This document shows, one piece after another, positions 18,045-25,282 of a DNA stretch of 64,000 nt. Within the stretch, counting starts at the first letter, position 1. Every line of letters starts with the position of its first letter. Both the position numbers and the translations under genes were made by a program. A model generated the notes under the pieces. The model saw only the letters and a list, made by a program, of their open reading frames with translations, was not told the origin of the DNA and did not search any database. Source of the DNA: Butyrivibrio sp. INlla16 (GTDB lineage Bacteria; Bacillota; Clostridia; Lachnospirales; Lachnospiraceae); the NCBI RefSeq assembly GCF_900104155.1, contig NZ_FMYB01000001.1:62001-126000 (forward strand). The letters run 5' to 3'.

Positions 18045-19154
18045 TTAATCACTAAAATCCCTGTCAAGATTTATCTGGAACGAATACTCCGGATATACGC
18101 TCTTTAATTCAGAAATAACATCATCATGAAGTTTTTCTCTATTGCTCTCCTTGAAAGAAACAACCATGTCAAAAGCTACGATGTTCTTGGTCTCATCAAG
18201 ATAAAAACCGTGGATCTGTTTTACCGTGTCGTACTTGGAGAGTATACTCTTAGCAATACTATTTCTGAGCTTACCTGCTGCCGAAGAATCCGAATTCTGA
18301 GAATATATACTGATACCCTCAATTGCAACGCCGTGCTCCTCATAGACCTTGGCTGCTATTTCTCTCTGAAGCTGATCAAGTCTGTAGATAGTGATATCTT
18401 CCGGCACTTCGATGTGCACAGAGCCGATATATCTGTCCGGTCCGTAGTTGTGAAGAAGAAGGTCATAAGCTCCCTGCACTTCAGGAAACGATGCTATCGT
18501 CTTCTTAATCTCACTTGAAAGTTCAAAGTCAACTCTCTCACCGAGAATCAGTGACAGATTATCGCGAAGCATCTCAAGGCCCGCCTTAATGATAACTATG
18601 GAAATCACCGCTGCAAGATACGCTTCAAGACTTACTCCGCTCGCAAGAAAAATTATGGCTGCCAGCAAGGTAGCTGCAGATATAACAGAATCAAGCTTTG
18701 CATCCTGTCCCGATGCGACAAGGGATTCGGAATTGACCTTTTCTCCCACCTTTTTTACGTAGGTTCCGAGAACGATTTTTACAACCACCGCAACAGCAAT
18801 GATTATAAGAGAAGCTGTTTGATAGGATGGCTTTTCAGGGCTAATAATCTTCTTTATGGATTCCACAAAGGAAGTGATGCCGGCATAAAGAACAATTACC
18901 GAAATCATAGCCGCACTTAAATATTCGATTCTTCCGTAGCCAAGGGGATGCTTTTTATCGGGCTCTTTTCCCGCAAGCTTCGTTCCTATGATTGTGATAA
19001 CTGATGAAAGCGCATCGCTCAGGTTGTTCACCGCATCAAGAACTATCGCGATAGAGCCTGAAATTATACCAACTGCTGCCTTAAAGCTTGCTAAAAGAAT
19101 ATTGGTAACGATTCCTATTATGCTTGTTTTGATGATTGTCTTATTTCTGTCCAT
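18045..19154 (-). CDS. Cation diffusion facilitator (CDF) metal efflux protein
   Basis: A 369-residue protein with six predicted helices and a C-terminal cytoplasmic domain. The transport-site motif DAVNNLSDALSSVITIIG and the family signature KKHPLGYGRIEYLSAAMI identify the family, which exchanges Zn2+, Mn2+, Fe2+ or Co2+ for protons. The D-type first motif (rather than H) is common in Mn2+ or Fe2+ CDF proteins; the substrate is inferred only. The C-terminal part (GSVHIEVPEDITIYRLDQL) is the usual dimer domain, extended by ~80 residues. GAGGAGA precedes the ATG at 19154. Confidence 0.87.
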   Translation of the reverse strand: MDRNKTIIKTSIIGIVTNILLASFKAAVGIISGSIAIVLDAVNNLSDALSSVITIIGTKLAGKEPDKKHPLGYGRIEYLSAAMISVIVLYAGITSFVESIKKIISPEKPSYQTASLIIIAVAVVVKIVLGTYVKKVGEKVNSESLVASGQDAKLDSVISAATLLAAIIFLASGVSLEAYLAAVISIVIIKAGLEMLRDNLSLILGERVDFELSSEIKKTIASFPEVQGAYDLLLHNYGPDRYIGSVHIEVPEDITIYRLDQLQREIAAKVYEEHGVAIEGISIYSQNSDSSAAGKLRNSIAKSILSKYDTVKQIHGFYLDETKNIVAFDMVVSFKESNREKLHDDVISELKSVYPEYSFQINLDRDFSD

Positions 19155-19245
19155 ACGTATATCTCCTCATGCTGTTTTCTTCTGTAAAGCCATAATACTT
19201 TTCCCATTATAGCAATAAAAACGTCTTAAGTACTATAATAGAGCT

Positions 19246-19929
19246 ATGAATAAAAAAGAAATCCTTGAAAAAATAGATAAACTTAATAACACACCTGCCG
19301 TCTCTAAGGGAAGCTCAGCAGTCATCATCCCTCTGATTGAAAAAGATGGTGAGATGCACATTCTCTTTGAGGAGCGCTCTCATAAACTTGAATTTCAACC
19401 GGGAGAAGTATGCTTTCCCGGAGGGAGGATTGAAGAAGGAGAAACACCAAAAGAGGCTGCCCTAAGGGAATTTTTTGAGGAATTATTTTCAAAGTTCAAT
19501 CATGATAACATTCCAAATAATAACTCTGAGGCAAAGAGCTGCGAATCTTCAATTGAAGACTACCTCGAAATCCTCTCAGAGCTTCCGCCCATAATGGGCC
19601 CTACAGGTGCGATAATCTATCCGTTCGTAGGACTTGTAAAAAAAGACGACTTCACCTATTCAAAAGATGAAGTCGAGAAAATCTTTACCTATCCGGTGTC
19701 CTACCTGCTGGATCACCCTCCTGTATGCTATAAGATGCAGAAAAGAACATTTGCGCCGGATAATTTCCCTTTTGAAAAAGTTACCGGCGGAAAAAGCACC
19801 TATGGTTTCCATGTTCAAAAGTATGACATGTGGATCTATGAGGATACCGATCCGATAGTCTGGGGCTTTACGGGAAGGCTCCTTCACAGCTTCCTAGAAC
19901 AGATTAACAGCAAAAAACCGGCTGGTTAA
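19246..19929 (+). CDS. Nudix hydrolase, CoA-pyrophosphatase-like (NudL type)
   Basis: A 227-residue protein whose Nudix box GGRIEEGETPKEAALREF is followed by FEELF; HKLEFQPGEVCFPGG just before it is characteristic of the CoA pyrophosphatase subgroup (UPF0035-like), which cleaves coenzyme A or related dinucleotides. One unusual feature is an insertion of ~20 polar residues after the box. No clear Shine-Dalgarno precedes the ATG at 19246; instead TATAAT sits at 19234-19239, only six bases before the ATG, which would give a leaderless mRNA. The final codons form one arm of the terminator shared with mnmA. Confidence 0.8.
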   Translation: MNKKEILEKIDKLNNTPAVSKGSSAVIIPLIEKDGEMHILFEERSHKLEFQPGEVCFPGGRIEEGETPKEAALREFFEELFSKFNHDNIPNNNSEAKSCESSIEDYLEILSELPPIMGPTGAIIYPFVGLVKKDDFTYSKDEVEKIFTYPVSYLLDHPPVCYKMQKRTFAPDNFPFEKVTGGKSTYGFHVQKYDMWIYEDTDPIVWGFTGRLLHSFLEQINSKKPAG

Positions 19930-19938
19930 GCCGGTTTT
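19914..19938. terminator. Bidirectional terminator between Nudix gene and mnmA
   Basis: Stem AAAACCGGCT (19914-19923) with AGCCGGTTTT (19929-19938), loop GGTTA. It overlaps the Nudix stop codon and lies 16 bases from the mnmA stop. U-runs occur on both strands. Confidence 0.8.
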
Positions 19939-19953
19939 CTTATTTGCACGCTT

Positions 19954-21039
19954 CTACTGTTTGCAGATTATCCCCCCGCCAAGCACGATATCTCCATCAT
20001 ACAAGACCGCTGACTGGCCTGCGGTTATCGCACGCTGGGGTTCATCAAAAAGAATCTTGCAGATTCCGCCCTCTTTTTCGGGAAGGGTTACGGTTGCAGG
20101 CTGTTCCTTATGCTTATATCTTATCTTAGAGCTGCATCTGATATCGCCCTTTGGCATTTCTCCTGTTATCCAGTGGAAATCCCTGACTGTCACCTCACGC
20201 TTAAAAAGAAACTCGTTGTCAGACAGAACCACTCTGTTTTTCTCGGTATCAATCTCCGTGACATAAAGCCTTCTGTCTGCAGGAACCCCGAGACCTCTTC
20301 TCTGTCCGATGGTATAATTGATAAGCCCATAGTGGTGTCCTATTACATTTCCGTTCTTATCAACTATATCTCCGTCCGGATATTCCTTACCTCTGTACCT
20401 TTTTATCATGGATGCGTAGTCTCCGTCTGGCACAAAGCATATATCCTGGGAGTCGCTCTTGTGAGAGGTCACAAATTCATTTTTTTCCGCAATCTCTCGA
20501 GCCTGCGTCTTTTTAAATTCTCCAAGCGGGAACATAGTATGTGACAGCTGCTCCTCTGTGAGATCATAGAGAACATAGCTCTGATCCTTAGTGTCATCCA
20601 CCGCTTTTTTCAGATAAAAATGACCGTCCTTTTCCTCTATCCTTGCGTAATGTCCTGTGACTATGTATTCACAGTCAAGCTCCTTCGCCTTTTTATAAAG
20701 AATATCGAACTTCAGATATTTGTTGCATCTGATGCAGGGATTCGGTGTCTCCCCGCGCTCATAGCTGCAGACAAAGGGCTCTATTACGTTATCTATAAAC
20801 TCTTTTTCATAGTGAAAAATGTGATAGGGAATTCCTATCTTCTCCGTCACAGCTCTGGCATCATCGGTATCCTTTTTGCTGCAGCATGTTCCGAAAAGAT
20901 CCTCGCCTATCATGTCATTTTCATATAGTCTCATAGTGCAGCCTATACATGAATAGCCCTTTTCGCTCATAAGCTCAGCCGCAACGCTGCTGTCCACTCC
21001 GCCGCTCATGGCGATGAGTGCTGTCTTCTTCTTTTCCAT
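19954..21039 (-). CDS. mnmA: tRNA-specific 2-thiouridylase
   Basis: A 361-residue protein matching MnmA in length and motifs. The ATP-binding PP-loop is SGGVDSSV (residues 12-19). The two catalytic cysteines are visible: Cys102 in NPCIRCNKYLKF and Cys201 in SDSQDICFVPDGD. GLINYTIGQRRGLGV marks the tRNA-binding middle region. The enzyme thiolates U34 of tRNA-Lys, Glu and Gln using sulfur from a cysteine desulfurase in the cytoplasm. A GGAAG ribosome site precedes the ATG at 21039. The upstream gene is an unrecognised 210-residue protein, separated by ~75 bases containing a hairpin (21065-21108). Confidence 0.93.
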   Translation of the reverse strand: MEKKKTALIAMSGGVDSSVAAELMSEKGYSCIGCTMRLYENDMIGEDLFGTCCSKKDTDDARAVTEKIGIPYHIFHYEKEFIDNVIEPFVCSYERGETPNPCIRCNKYLKFDILYKKAKELDCEYIVTGHYARIEEKDGHFYLKKAVDDTKDQSYVLYDLTEEQLSHTMFPLGEFKKTQAREIAEKNEFVTSHKSDSQDICFVPDGDYASMIKRYRGKEYPDGDIVDKNGNVIGHHYGLINYTIGQRRGLGVPADRRLYVTEIDTEKNRVVLSDNEFLFKREVTVRDFHWITGEMPKGDIRCSSKIRYKHKEQPATVTLPEKEGGICKILFDEPQRAITAGQSAVLYDGDIVLGGGIICKQ

Positions 21040-21064
21040 CTTTCTTCCTTGTACTTATGATTAA

Positions 21065-21108
21065 GGCATCGACGGCTCACAGTAATCTGAACTGTTTACC
21101 TCGATGCC
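21065..21108. other. Intercistronic hairpin upstream of mnmA
   Basis: GGCATCGA (21065-21072) pairs with TCGATGCC (21101-21108), enclosing a second possible stem ACAGT/ACTGT. On the plus strand CTTTTTC follows, on the minus strand only TTAATC, so it is not a convincing terminator for the upstream minus-strand gene; it may influence mRNA stability. Confidence 0.45.
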
Positions 21109-21115
21109 CTTTTTC

Positions 21116-21748
21116 TTAACTCCAGATAATTGTCATATCCACGCTGTCTTTTTTAACTCCGACGATAACATCCTTGGCAAGACTTGCAACTATTGATTTC
21201 TCAAGCTCGTCATTTGCCTCCTTAACATCATCCTCTTCATCATCGGCTTCATCCAATGCATCTTTATAGTTGCTAAGCGACCAGATAAGCGGATCTCCCA
21301 TAGGAGGAAGCTCGCCCGGAGCACCCATTCCGCACATCGTAAAATCGGCTGCTCCTCCGCCATATTCCTGCTGAAGGGACATTACCTCATCAAAATTGAG
21401 AAGTCCGTTCTCAATGATATCTCCGATTTTCCCCATGAAACCTTTAGCGGCTGCATTTTTCTTGGAGGTTGCTACAGAGAGAAGCTCTTCCTTTTTCTCC
21501 AGATTCATCTTCGTCTTTGCAAGTAGTTTGACTCTGTACTCCCCGTCTTCATGCTCCATCCAGAAAAGAGCTTGGTAATCTCCGGTCATAGCCTTAACCA
21601 TTCCGATTGTCTCTTCGGCAAGAAGTCTTAAATGAATGGCTCTTTTACCGGTAAGCCCCTGATGATTAATAAAAGCATCCACTGTATCAAGCGCCTTTTG
21701 TGCCTTCTCTTCGGTGTCACTGATATACAGTTCCTTAGTTTTATCCAA
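21116..21748 (-). CDS. Unrecognised cytoplasmic protein (210 aa), weakly reminiscent of anti-sigma-type ATPases
   Basis: I cannot assign this protein. Its N-terminal part (ALDTVDAFINHQGLTGKRAIHLRLLAEETIGMVKAM) loosely resembles the first helices of RsbW/SpoIIAB-like GHKL ATPases (LRLALEE pattern), but the ATP-lid glycine motifs are not evident. The middle has GAADFTMCGMGAPGELPPMG, and residues ~165-185 are very acidic (DEADDEEDDVKEANDE). The C-terminus VIVGVKKDSVDMTIIWS resembles a last beta-strand. AGGAGGG lies 13 bases before the ATG at 21748. It precedes mnmA on the same strand. Confidence 0.6.
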   Translation of the reverse strand: MDKTKELYISDTEEKAQKALDTVDAFINHQGLTGKRAIHLRLLAEETIGMVKAMTGDYQALFWMEHEDGEYRVKLLAKTKMNLEKKEELLSVATSKKNAAAKGFMGKIGDIIENGLLNFDEVMSLQQEYGGGAADFTMCGMGAPGELPPMGDPLIWSLSNYKDALDEADDEEDDVKEANDELEKSIVASLAKDVIVGVKKDSVDMTIIWS

Positions 21749-21873
21749 CTTTTAAACCCTCCTCATAAAGAATATTTAAGAAAATATCTATATAGTTTAT
21801 CCTACCATTTTTCAATGCATTCCACAAAACATTTATTGGGATGAAAGGTCATATAAGTTGTAAAACAATTCTA

Positions 21874-22203
21874 TTATATAAATTTCTGAACAGCCTTCTG
21901 GAATTCCTCCACCGCTGTAGTGTCGCCGTCCTCTATGGCATGAATTATGCAATGAGTCATATGCTCGTTGATTATTTCCTTACCAAGGCTTTTCAGCGCT
22001 GAATTAACTGCTGATAGCTGCATCAATACATCTGCGCAATCCTCATCCTCTTCAATCATGGTTTTTACATGATTCAGATGTCCGATAGCTTTACTAAGCC
22101 TGTTTATCTGCTTCTTTTTTATCTCCGGAGAATGATAGTGCACATGACTATGAATATGCCCGGAATCATGTTCGTGATTATGTTCACCCTTTTTACTGCT
22201 CAT
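21874..22203 (-). CDS. CsoR/RcnR-family metal-sensing repressor, InrS-like
   Basis: A 109-residue all-helical repressor of the DUF156 family. The core reads INRLSKAIGHLNHVKTMIEEDEDC...VLMQLSAVNSALKSLGKEIINEHMTHC. Ligand positions are Cys56, His81 and Cys85, with the exact CsoR spacing of 25 and 4. The N-terminal tail adds seven histidines (HNHEHDSGHIHSHVHYH). A Cys-His-Cys set plus N-terminal His is the arrangement described for the nickel sensor InrS; copper sensing (CsoR) is the alternative. It is the last gene after cbiM-cbiQ-cbiO, an importer of Co/Ni, which favours nickel or cobalt and autoregulation through the G/C-tract site upstream of cbiM. Confidence 0.82.
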   Translation of the reverse strand: MSSKKGEHNHEHDSGHIHSHVHYHSPEIKKKQINRLSKAIGHLNHVKTMIEEDEDCADVLMQLSAVNSALKSLGKEIINEHMTHCIIHAIEDGDTTAVEEFQKAVQKFI

Positions 22204-22241
22204 TATTAGACCTCATACTACATGTTACTTTTTAAAACATT

Positions 22242-22988
22242 TTATACCTTCTGAAACCTCAGCGGCAATTCCAATCCGTGGTCTTCCAAAAGCTTCTTAT
22301 CTCTTAGTATATCATCTGTTTTTCCGTCTGCCTCTATCCTGCCATCATATAGCAAAACCACCCGCTCGCAGGTATCCATTATGAAATCAAGATCGTGGGA
22401 TGCAATTATTTTAAGGCATGAAAGCTCGTTCAAAACACCTATGAGATTGCGTCTGTTCCTTGGATCAAGAGCGATTGAAGGCTCATCCATAAGTATTATA
22501 TCAGGTTCCATCGAAAGAATCGTAGCTATTGCGGAGAGCTTTTTCTCACCTCCGGAGAGCTTGAAGTTCTGCTTTTTTCTAAGTTCCTCGATATGCACCT
22601 TTTGAAGTGCCTCGGTCACTCTCTTTTCAACTTCATCCTTGGAGAGCCCATAGTTTCTTGGTCCGAAGGCCACATCCTCTTCGACAGTTGATAAAAATAG
22701 CTGGCTGTCGGAATCCTGAAAAACGTAGCCTATATGCTCCCTTATATGGTTTAAATTCTTGTTGTTTACAGGATGTCCCGCCACCTCAAGTTTCCCGTCA
22801 TAATCAAGGTACAGTCCCACAAGAAGCTTTAATAATGTGGACTTTCCGATTCCGTTCGCGCCGATAAGTCCGATACTCTCTCCTTCGGATGCATGAAAAT
22901 TGATATCAAACAATACCTGGGCATTCTTTTCATAGGAAAAGTTCAGGTTTTCAATTGTAAGTAGTTCGCCGTGTACTCCGGTTTGCAT
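22242..22988 (-). CDS. cbiO: Cobalt/nickel ECF transporter ATPase CbiO
   Basis: A 248-residue ABC ATPase. Walker A is GANGIGKST (residues 43-51), the signature is LSGGE (144-148) and Walker B is IILMDEP (164-170) with the H-loop in IIASHDLDFIMDTC. It matches the A component of energy-coupling-factor importers and should power CbiM/CbiQ. The start at 22988 is peculiar: the only Shine-Dalgarno-like element is GAGGGG, provided by the end of a dispersed repeat immediately upstream. The gene follows cbiQ after about 60 bases and precedes the CsoR-like gene by 38. Confidence 0.9.
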   Translation of the reverse strand: MQTGVHGELLTIENLNFSYEKNAQVLFDINFHASEGESIGLIGANGIGKSTLLKLLVGLYLDYDGKLEVAGHPVNNKNLNHIREHIGYVFQDSDSQLFLSTVEEDVAFGPRNYGLSKDEVEKRVTEALQKVHIEELRKKQNFKLSGGEKKLSAIATILSMEPDIILMDEPSIALDPRNRRNLIGVLNELSCLKIIASHDLDFIMDTCERVVLLYDGRIEADGKTDDILRDKKLLEDHGLELPLRFQKV

Positions 22989-22994
22989 ATAGGT

Positions 22995-23038
22995 CCCCTC
23001 ATCCGCCCTTCGGGCACCTTCCCCCTGTGGGGGAAGGC
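22995..23038. repeat. Dispersed palindromic repeat, copy 2
   Basis: CCCCTCATCCGCCC-ttc-GGGC followed by CCTTCCCCC/GGGGGAAGG. It fills the gap between cbiQ and cbiO. On the minus strand its end reads GATGAGGGG seven bases before the cbiO ATG. Confidence 0.85.
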
Positions 23039-23049
23039 TTTATTATTCA

Positions 23050-23823
23050 TCATATTTTAATTATATTTCTTATAAATACAAATATCGCGATCCAGGCGAT
23101 TGTGTATATTATATCAAAAGGCCTTGCCTTTATTTCTTCCATGTCAAAATTCCCTTTGAAGCCTCTAAGGAGCATACTCTCATAAACAACACCTGCTCTG
23201 TCCATACTTCTTATCAGCCACATTCCAACGAGGGTTCCCCAGGCCGAGTAGTGGATTCCCTTCTGGCGCGGTGCTCTGAGCTTATAGGCGGTGGCAATTC
23301 TGTCTGCCTCTTCGCCCATTATGAAAAAATATCTCTCAATCAGAAGAATTACAATGACTATAATCTTTGGAACATGTATCAGTCTCAGCGCATGACACAG
23401 TTTTTCAATGGATGTCGTAGCAATCAGTATATATGCGGCAAGCACTGCATAAAAACCCTTCAGCATAAGCGTGATCATTGAGATAACTCCGCCGCTTATA
23501 CCAATCTCACCCACATAAAACAATATATCTCTGTCAAAAAACGGATTGAGAATTCCAACGAAAAGTACAAGCGGCAAAATAAGTCTCATGCGATAAATTC
23601 CCATTCTAAGGGACAACTCACCGACTATAAATCCGAAAGCAGGATATACAGCCATCAAAATAAGTGGTGCCAGGGCATATTTGTCAAAGGATACCACAGT
23701 AAAAATGTACATAACGGAAATAAGCAGCTTCCCCAGAGGATGAAGGTCATTCATCCAGTGGGAACGCTGCCATAACTCCTGTATCTTTTGAAATTCACGT
23801 AATCTTTTTTCTATTGAATCCAT
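23050..23823 (-). CDS. cbiQ: Cobalt/nickel ECF transporter transmembrane protein CbiQ
   Basis: A 257-residue membrane protein with about six hydrophobic segments. It is the T component of an ECF importer, coupling ATPase to the substrate-capturing CbiM. The family cytoplasmic helix with Ala-Arg-Gly-type coupling motifs appears as AYKLRAPRQKG and ESMLLRGFKGNF. The start codon overlaps the cbiM stop (TAATG), showing translational coupling. The upstream partner, the ATPase downstream and gene order M-Q-O all support the call; the metal (Co2+ or Ni2+) is not fixed by sequence. Confidence 0.88.
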   Translation of the reverse strand: MDSIEKRLREFQKIQELWQRSHWMNDLHPLGKLLISVMYIFTVVSFDKYALAPLILMAVYPAFGFIVGELSLRMGIYRMRLILPLVLFVGILNPFFDRDILFYVGEIGISGGVISMITLMLKGFYAVLAAYILIATTSIEKLCHALRLIHVPKIIVIVILLIERYFFIMGEEADRIATAYKLRAPRQKGIHYSAWGTLVGMWLIRSMDRAGVVYESMLLRGFKGNFDMEEIKARPFDIIYTIAWIAIFVFIRNIIKI

Positions 23824-24833
23824 TAAATATTTCCGACAGGTTTATCCTTCTTAAAGAACTTAAATGCGTAGCATGCACCGATCAGGATGACAACCACTAC
23901 CAAAGCTCCCACTATTCCGGAAAAGCTTGTACCGACAGCTGCTTCGCTGTTCTTGAACGCATAATCGGGAAGTAGTGATGTTGCTGTCTGGATGCTGTCT
24001 GCAACCTCATAAGCACCGCCTGCTGCTTCAAGCTCTGCTGTTCCCGCAACCTTCTCCATAGACCACTCGAGTCCATCCGGAAAAGCTGAAGCGAAAAGTG
24101 AAACAATACCGCCGCAGATAGCTGCAATAACGCCAAGAACCACAATAGTATTCTTAAGTGAAAGTTTTCCTTCCTTTGCCTTGCTCTCATCTCCAACTCC
24201 CCAGAGAAGCTCAGGTCTTGCCTCATTTACAAAAATAAGTACTGCTGCTGTAATAAGGCCCTCAACAGCTCCGATTGCAAGGTGAATCGGCTGCATGGTA
24301 GCAACAAATACCGAGAACGGAAGCTCTGTGATTCCTGAAGCCAGGGTTTCAAGAGTAACTGAAAAAGCTCCCATCTGAAGTGTCAAAACGCAGCCAAGTA
24401 TTGAAGCTAAAAGTATTTTACCTCTGGTTGCTCCTTTTTTCATAATGGTCTTCCATATCAAAAGGGCACCTACAAAACACCCGTAAAAGGCCATATTCCA
24501 TACATTACACCCCAAGGCTAGCAGACCTCCGTCCGCAAACAGCAGACATTGTACCAAAAGGACTCCAATCATGGTAAGGAATCCTGCGTAAGGACCAAGA
24601 AGAGCCGAAAGCATCATGCCTCCGCAAAGATGTCCCGATGAACCTGTACCCGGAATGGTAAAGTTGAGCATCTGTGTTGCAAAAACAAATGCACCCATAA
24701 CACCCATTACAGGGATTTTTTTAGGATCATTCTCCTCTTTAACCTGCTTGATTGAGTAAGCTGCCGCTCCTGTTGATAGTACATACATAGTGCCTGCTAC
24801 TGCAGGTGAAACCAAAGCATCCGCCATGTGCAT
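23823..24833 (-). CDS. cbiM: CbiM/NikM-type substrate-capture protein fused to a PDGLE (CbiN/NikN-like) domain
   Basis: A 336-residue membrane protein. It starts MHMADALVSP; in this family the free N-terminal Met-His chelates the metal, so the start at 24833 is required for function and is backed by AGGAGGATTTTTTACT. An upstream in-frame start would hide that residue. Core motifs include HLCGGMMLSALLGPYAGFLTM and HLAIGAVEGLIT. Residues ~255-336 carry ASAFPDGLEWSMEKVAG and a last membrane segment, the PDGLE domain that replaces a separate CbiN. It binds Co2+ or Ni2+ for uptake. A promoter and G/C-tract palindrome lie upstream. Confidence 0.9.
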   Translation of the reverse strand: MHMADALVSPAVAGTMYVLSTGAAAYSIKQVKEENDPKKIPVMGVMGAFVFATQMLNFTIPGTGSSGHLCGGMMLSALLGPYAGFLTMIGVLLVQCLLFADGGLLALGCNVWNMAFYGCFVGALLIWKTIMKKGATRGKILLASILGCVLTLQMGAFSVTLETLASGITELPFSVFVATMQPIHLAIGAVEGLITAAVLIFVNEARPELLWGVGDESKAKEGKLSLKNTIVVLGVIAAICGGIVSLFASAFPDGLEWSMEKVAGTAELEAAGGAYEVADSIQTATSLLPDYAFKNSEAAVGTSFSGIVGALVVVVILIGACYAFKFFKKDKPVGNI

Positions 24834-24914
24834 AGTAAAAAATCCTCCTGATTTGTTGAAAATACGTGGCAAAAAGCTCTTCAAAACTTTGAATTTTCTT
24901 TTTGCTCAAGAAGA

Positions 24915-24942
24915 ATTATAGCTTTACAGGCAGAAGTCGCAA
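24915..24942 (-). promoter_or_regulatory. Sigma-A-type promoter of the cbiM operon
   Basis: On the minus strand, -35 TTGCGA (24942-24937), 16-base spacer, -10 TATAAT (24920-24915). The predicted start near 24908 gives a ~75-base leader before the cbiM ATG. No cobalamin riboswitch box is visible in the leader. Confidence 0.65.
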
Positions 24943-24956
24943 GCCCCCCAGGGGGT
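24943..24956. promoter_or_regulatory. Candidate CsoR/RcnR-type operator
   Basis: CCCCCCAGGGGG flanked by AAG and TTAT forms a G/C-tract palindrome touching the -35 box. CsoR/RcnR repressors bind short G/C tracts within inverted repeats, and such a repressor is encoded at the end of this operon. Binding is inferred. Confidence 0.5.
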
Positions 24957-25282
24957 TATTTTCCGCCAAAAATCCGTATTTTTTATGTATCGTTATATTT
25001 TACAAGATATATTATGGAATACGATAAACAGAAAAGTTGCAATCATATTTAAGAGTATATTTTACATTATTAGTTTAGTTTATGATTTTATTATAATTAG
25101 TTCAGACTTTGGTTATAAATCTTATGCTTCTTTTAGGCTATGTACATACTTTAGACAAACATTAAAGGTATTATACAAGTATCAGAAGTGAGAACTTCTG
25201 ACTCCCCCAACAAAACTTTTTTCATACCAGAGCTGTCAGATTCCCCATCTGACAGCTCCTCCTCCATTAATGGGGGATTTTT
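24957..25282. other. Gene-poor AT-rich gap with hairpin cluster at its right end
   Basis: About 200 very AT-rich bases show no convincing gene. From 25182 come three paired structures: TCAGAAGT/ACTTCTGA (25182-25201), a perfect 12-bp stem GAGCTGTCAGAT/ATCTGACAGCTC (25230-25258), and CCTCC-attaat-GGGGG followed by ATTTTTTT (25261-25284). The last is a plus-strand terminator by shape, although no plus-strand gene is upstream; a small plus-strand RNA is possible. Confidence 0.45.

Noticed and set aside
24834..24960. Cobalamin riboswitch upstream of cbiM
   Set aside because: No B12-box or other conserved cobalamin-riboswitch element is visible, and the leader is only ~75 bases.
24985..25191. 68-codon open frame on the plus strand
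   Set aside because: The composition reflects AT-richness (Ile, Tyr, Phe), there is no ribosome site and no recognisable family.
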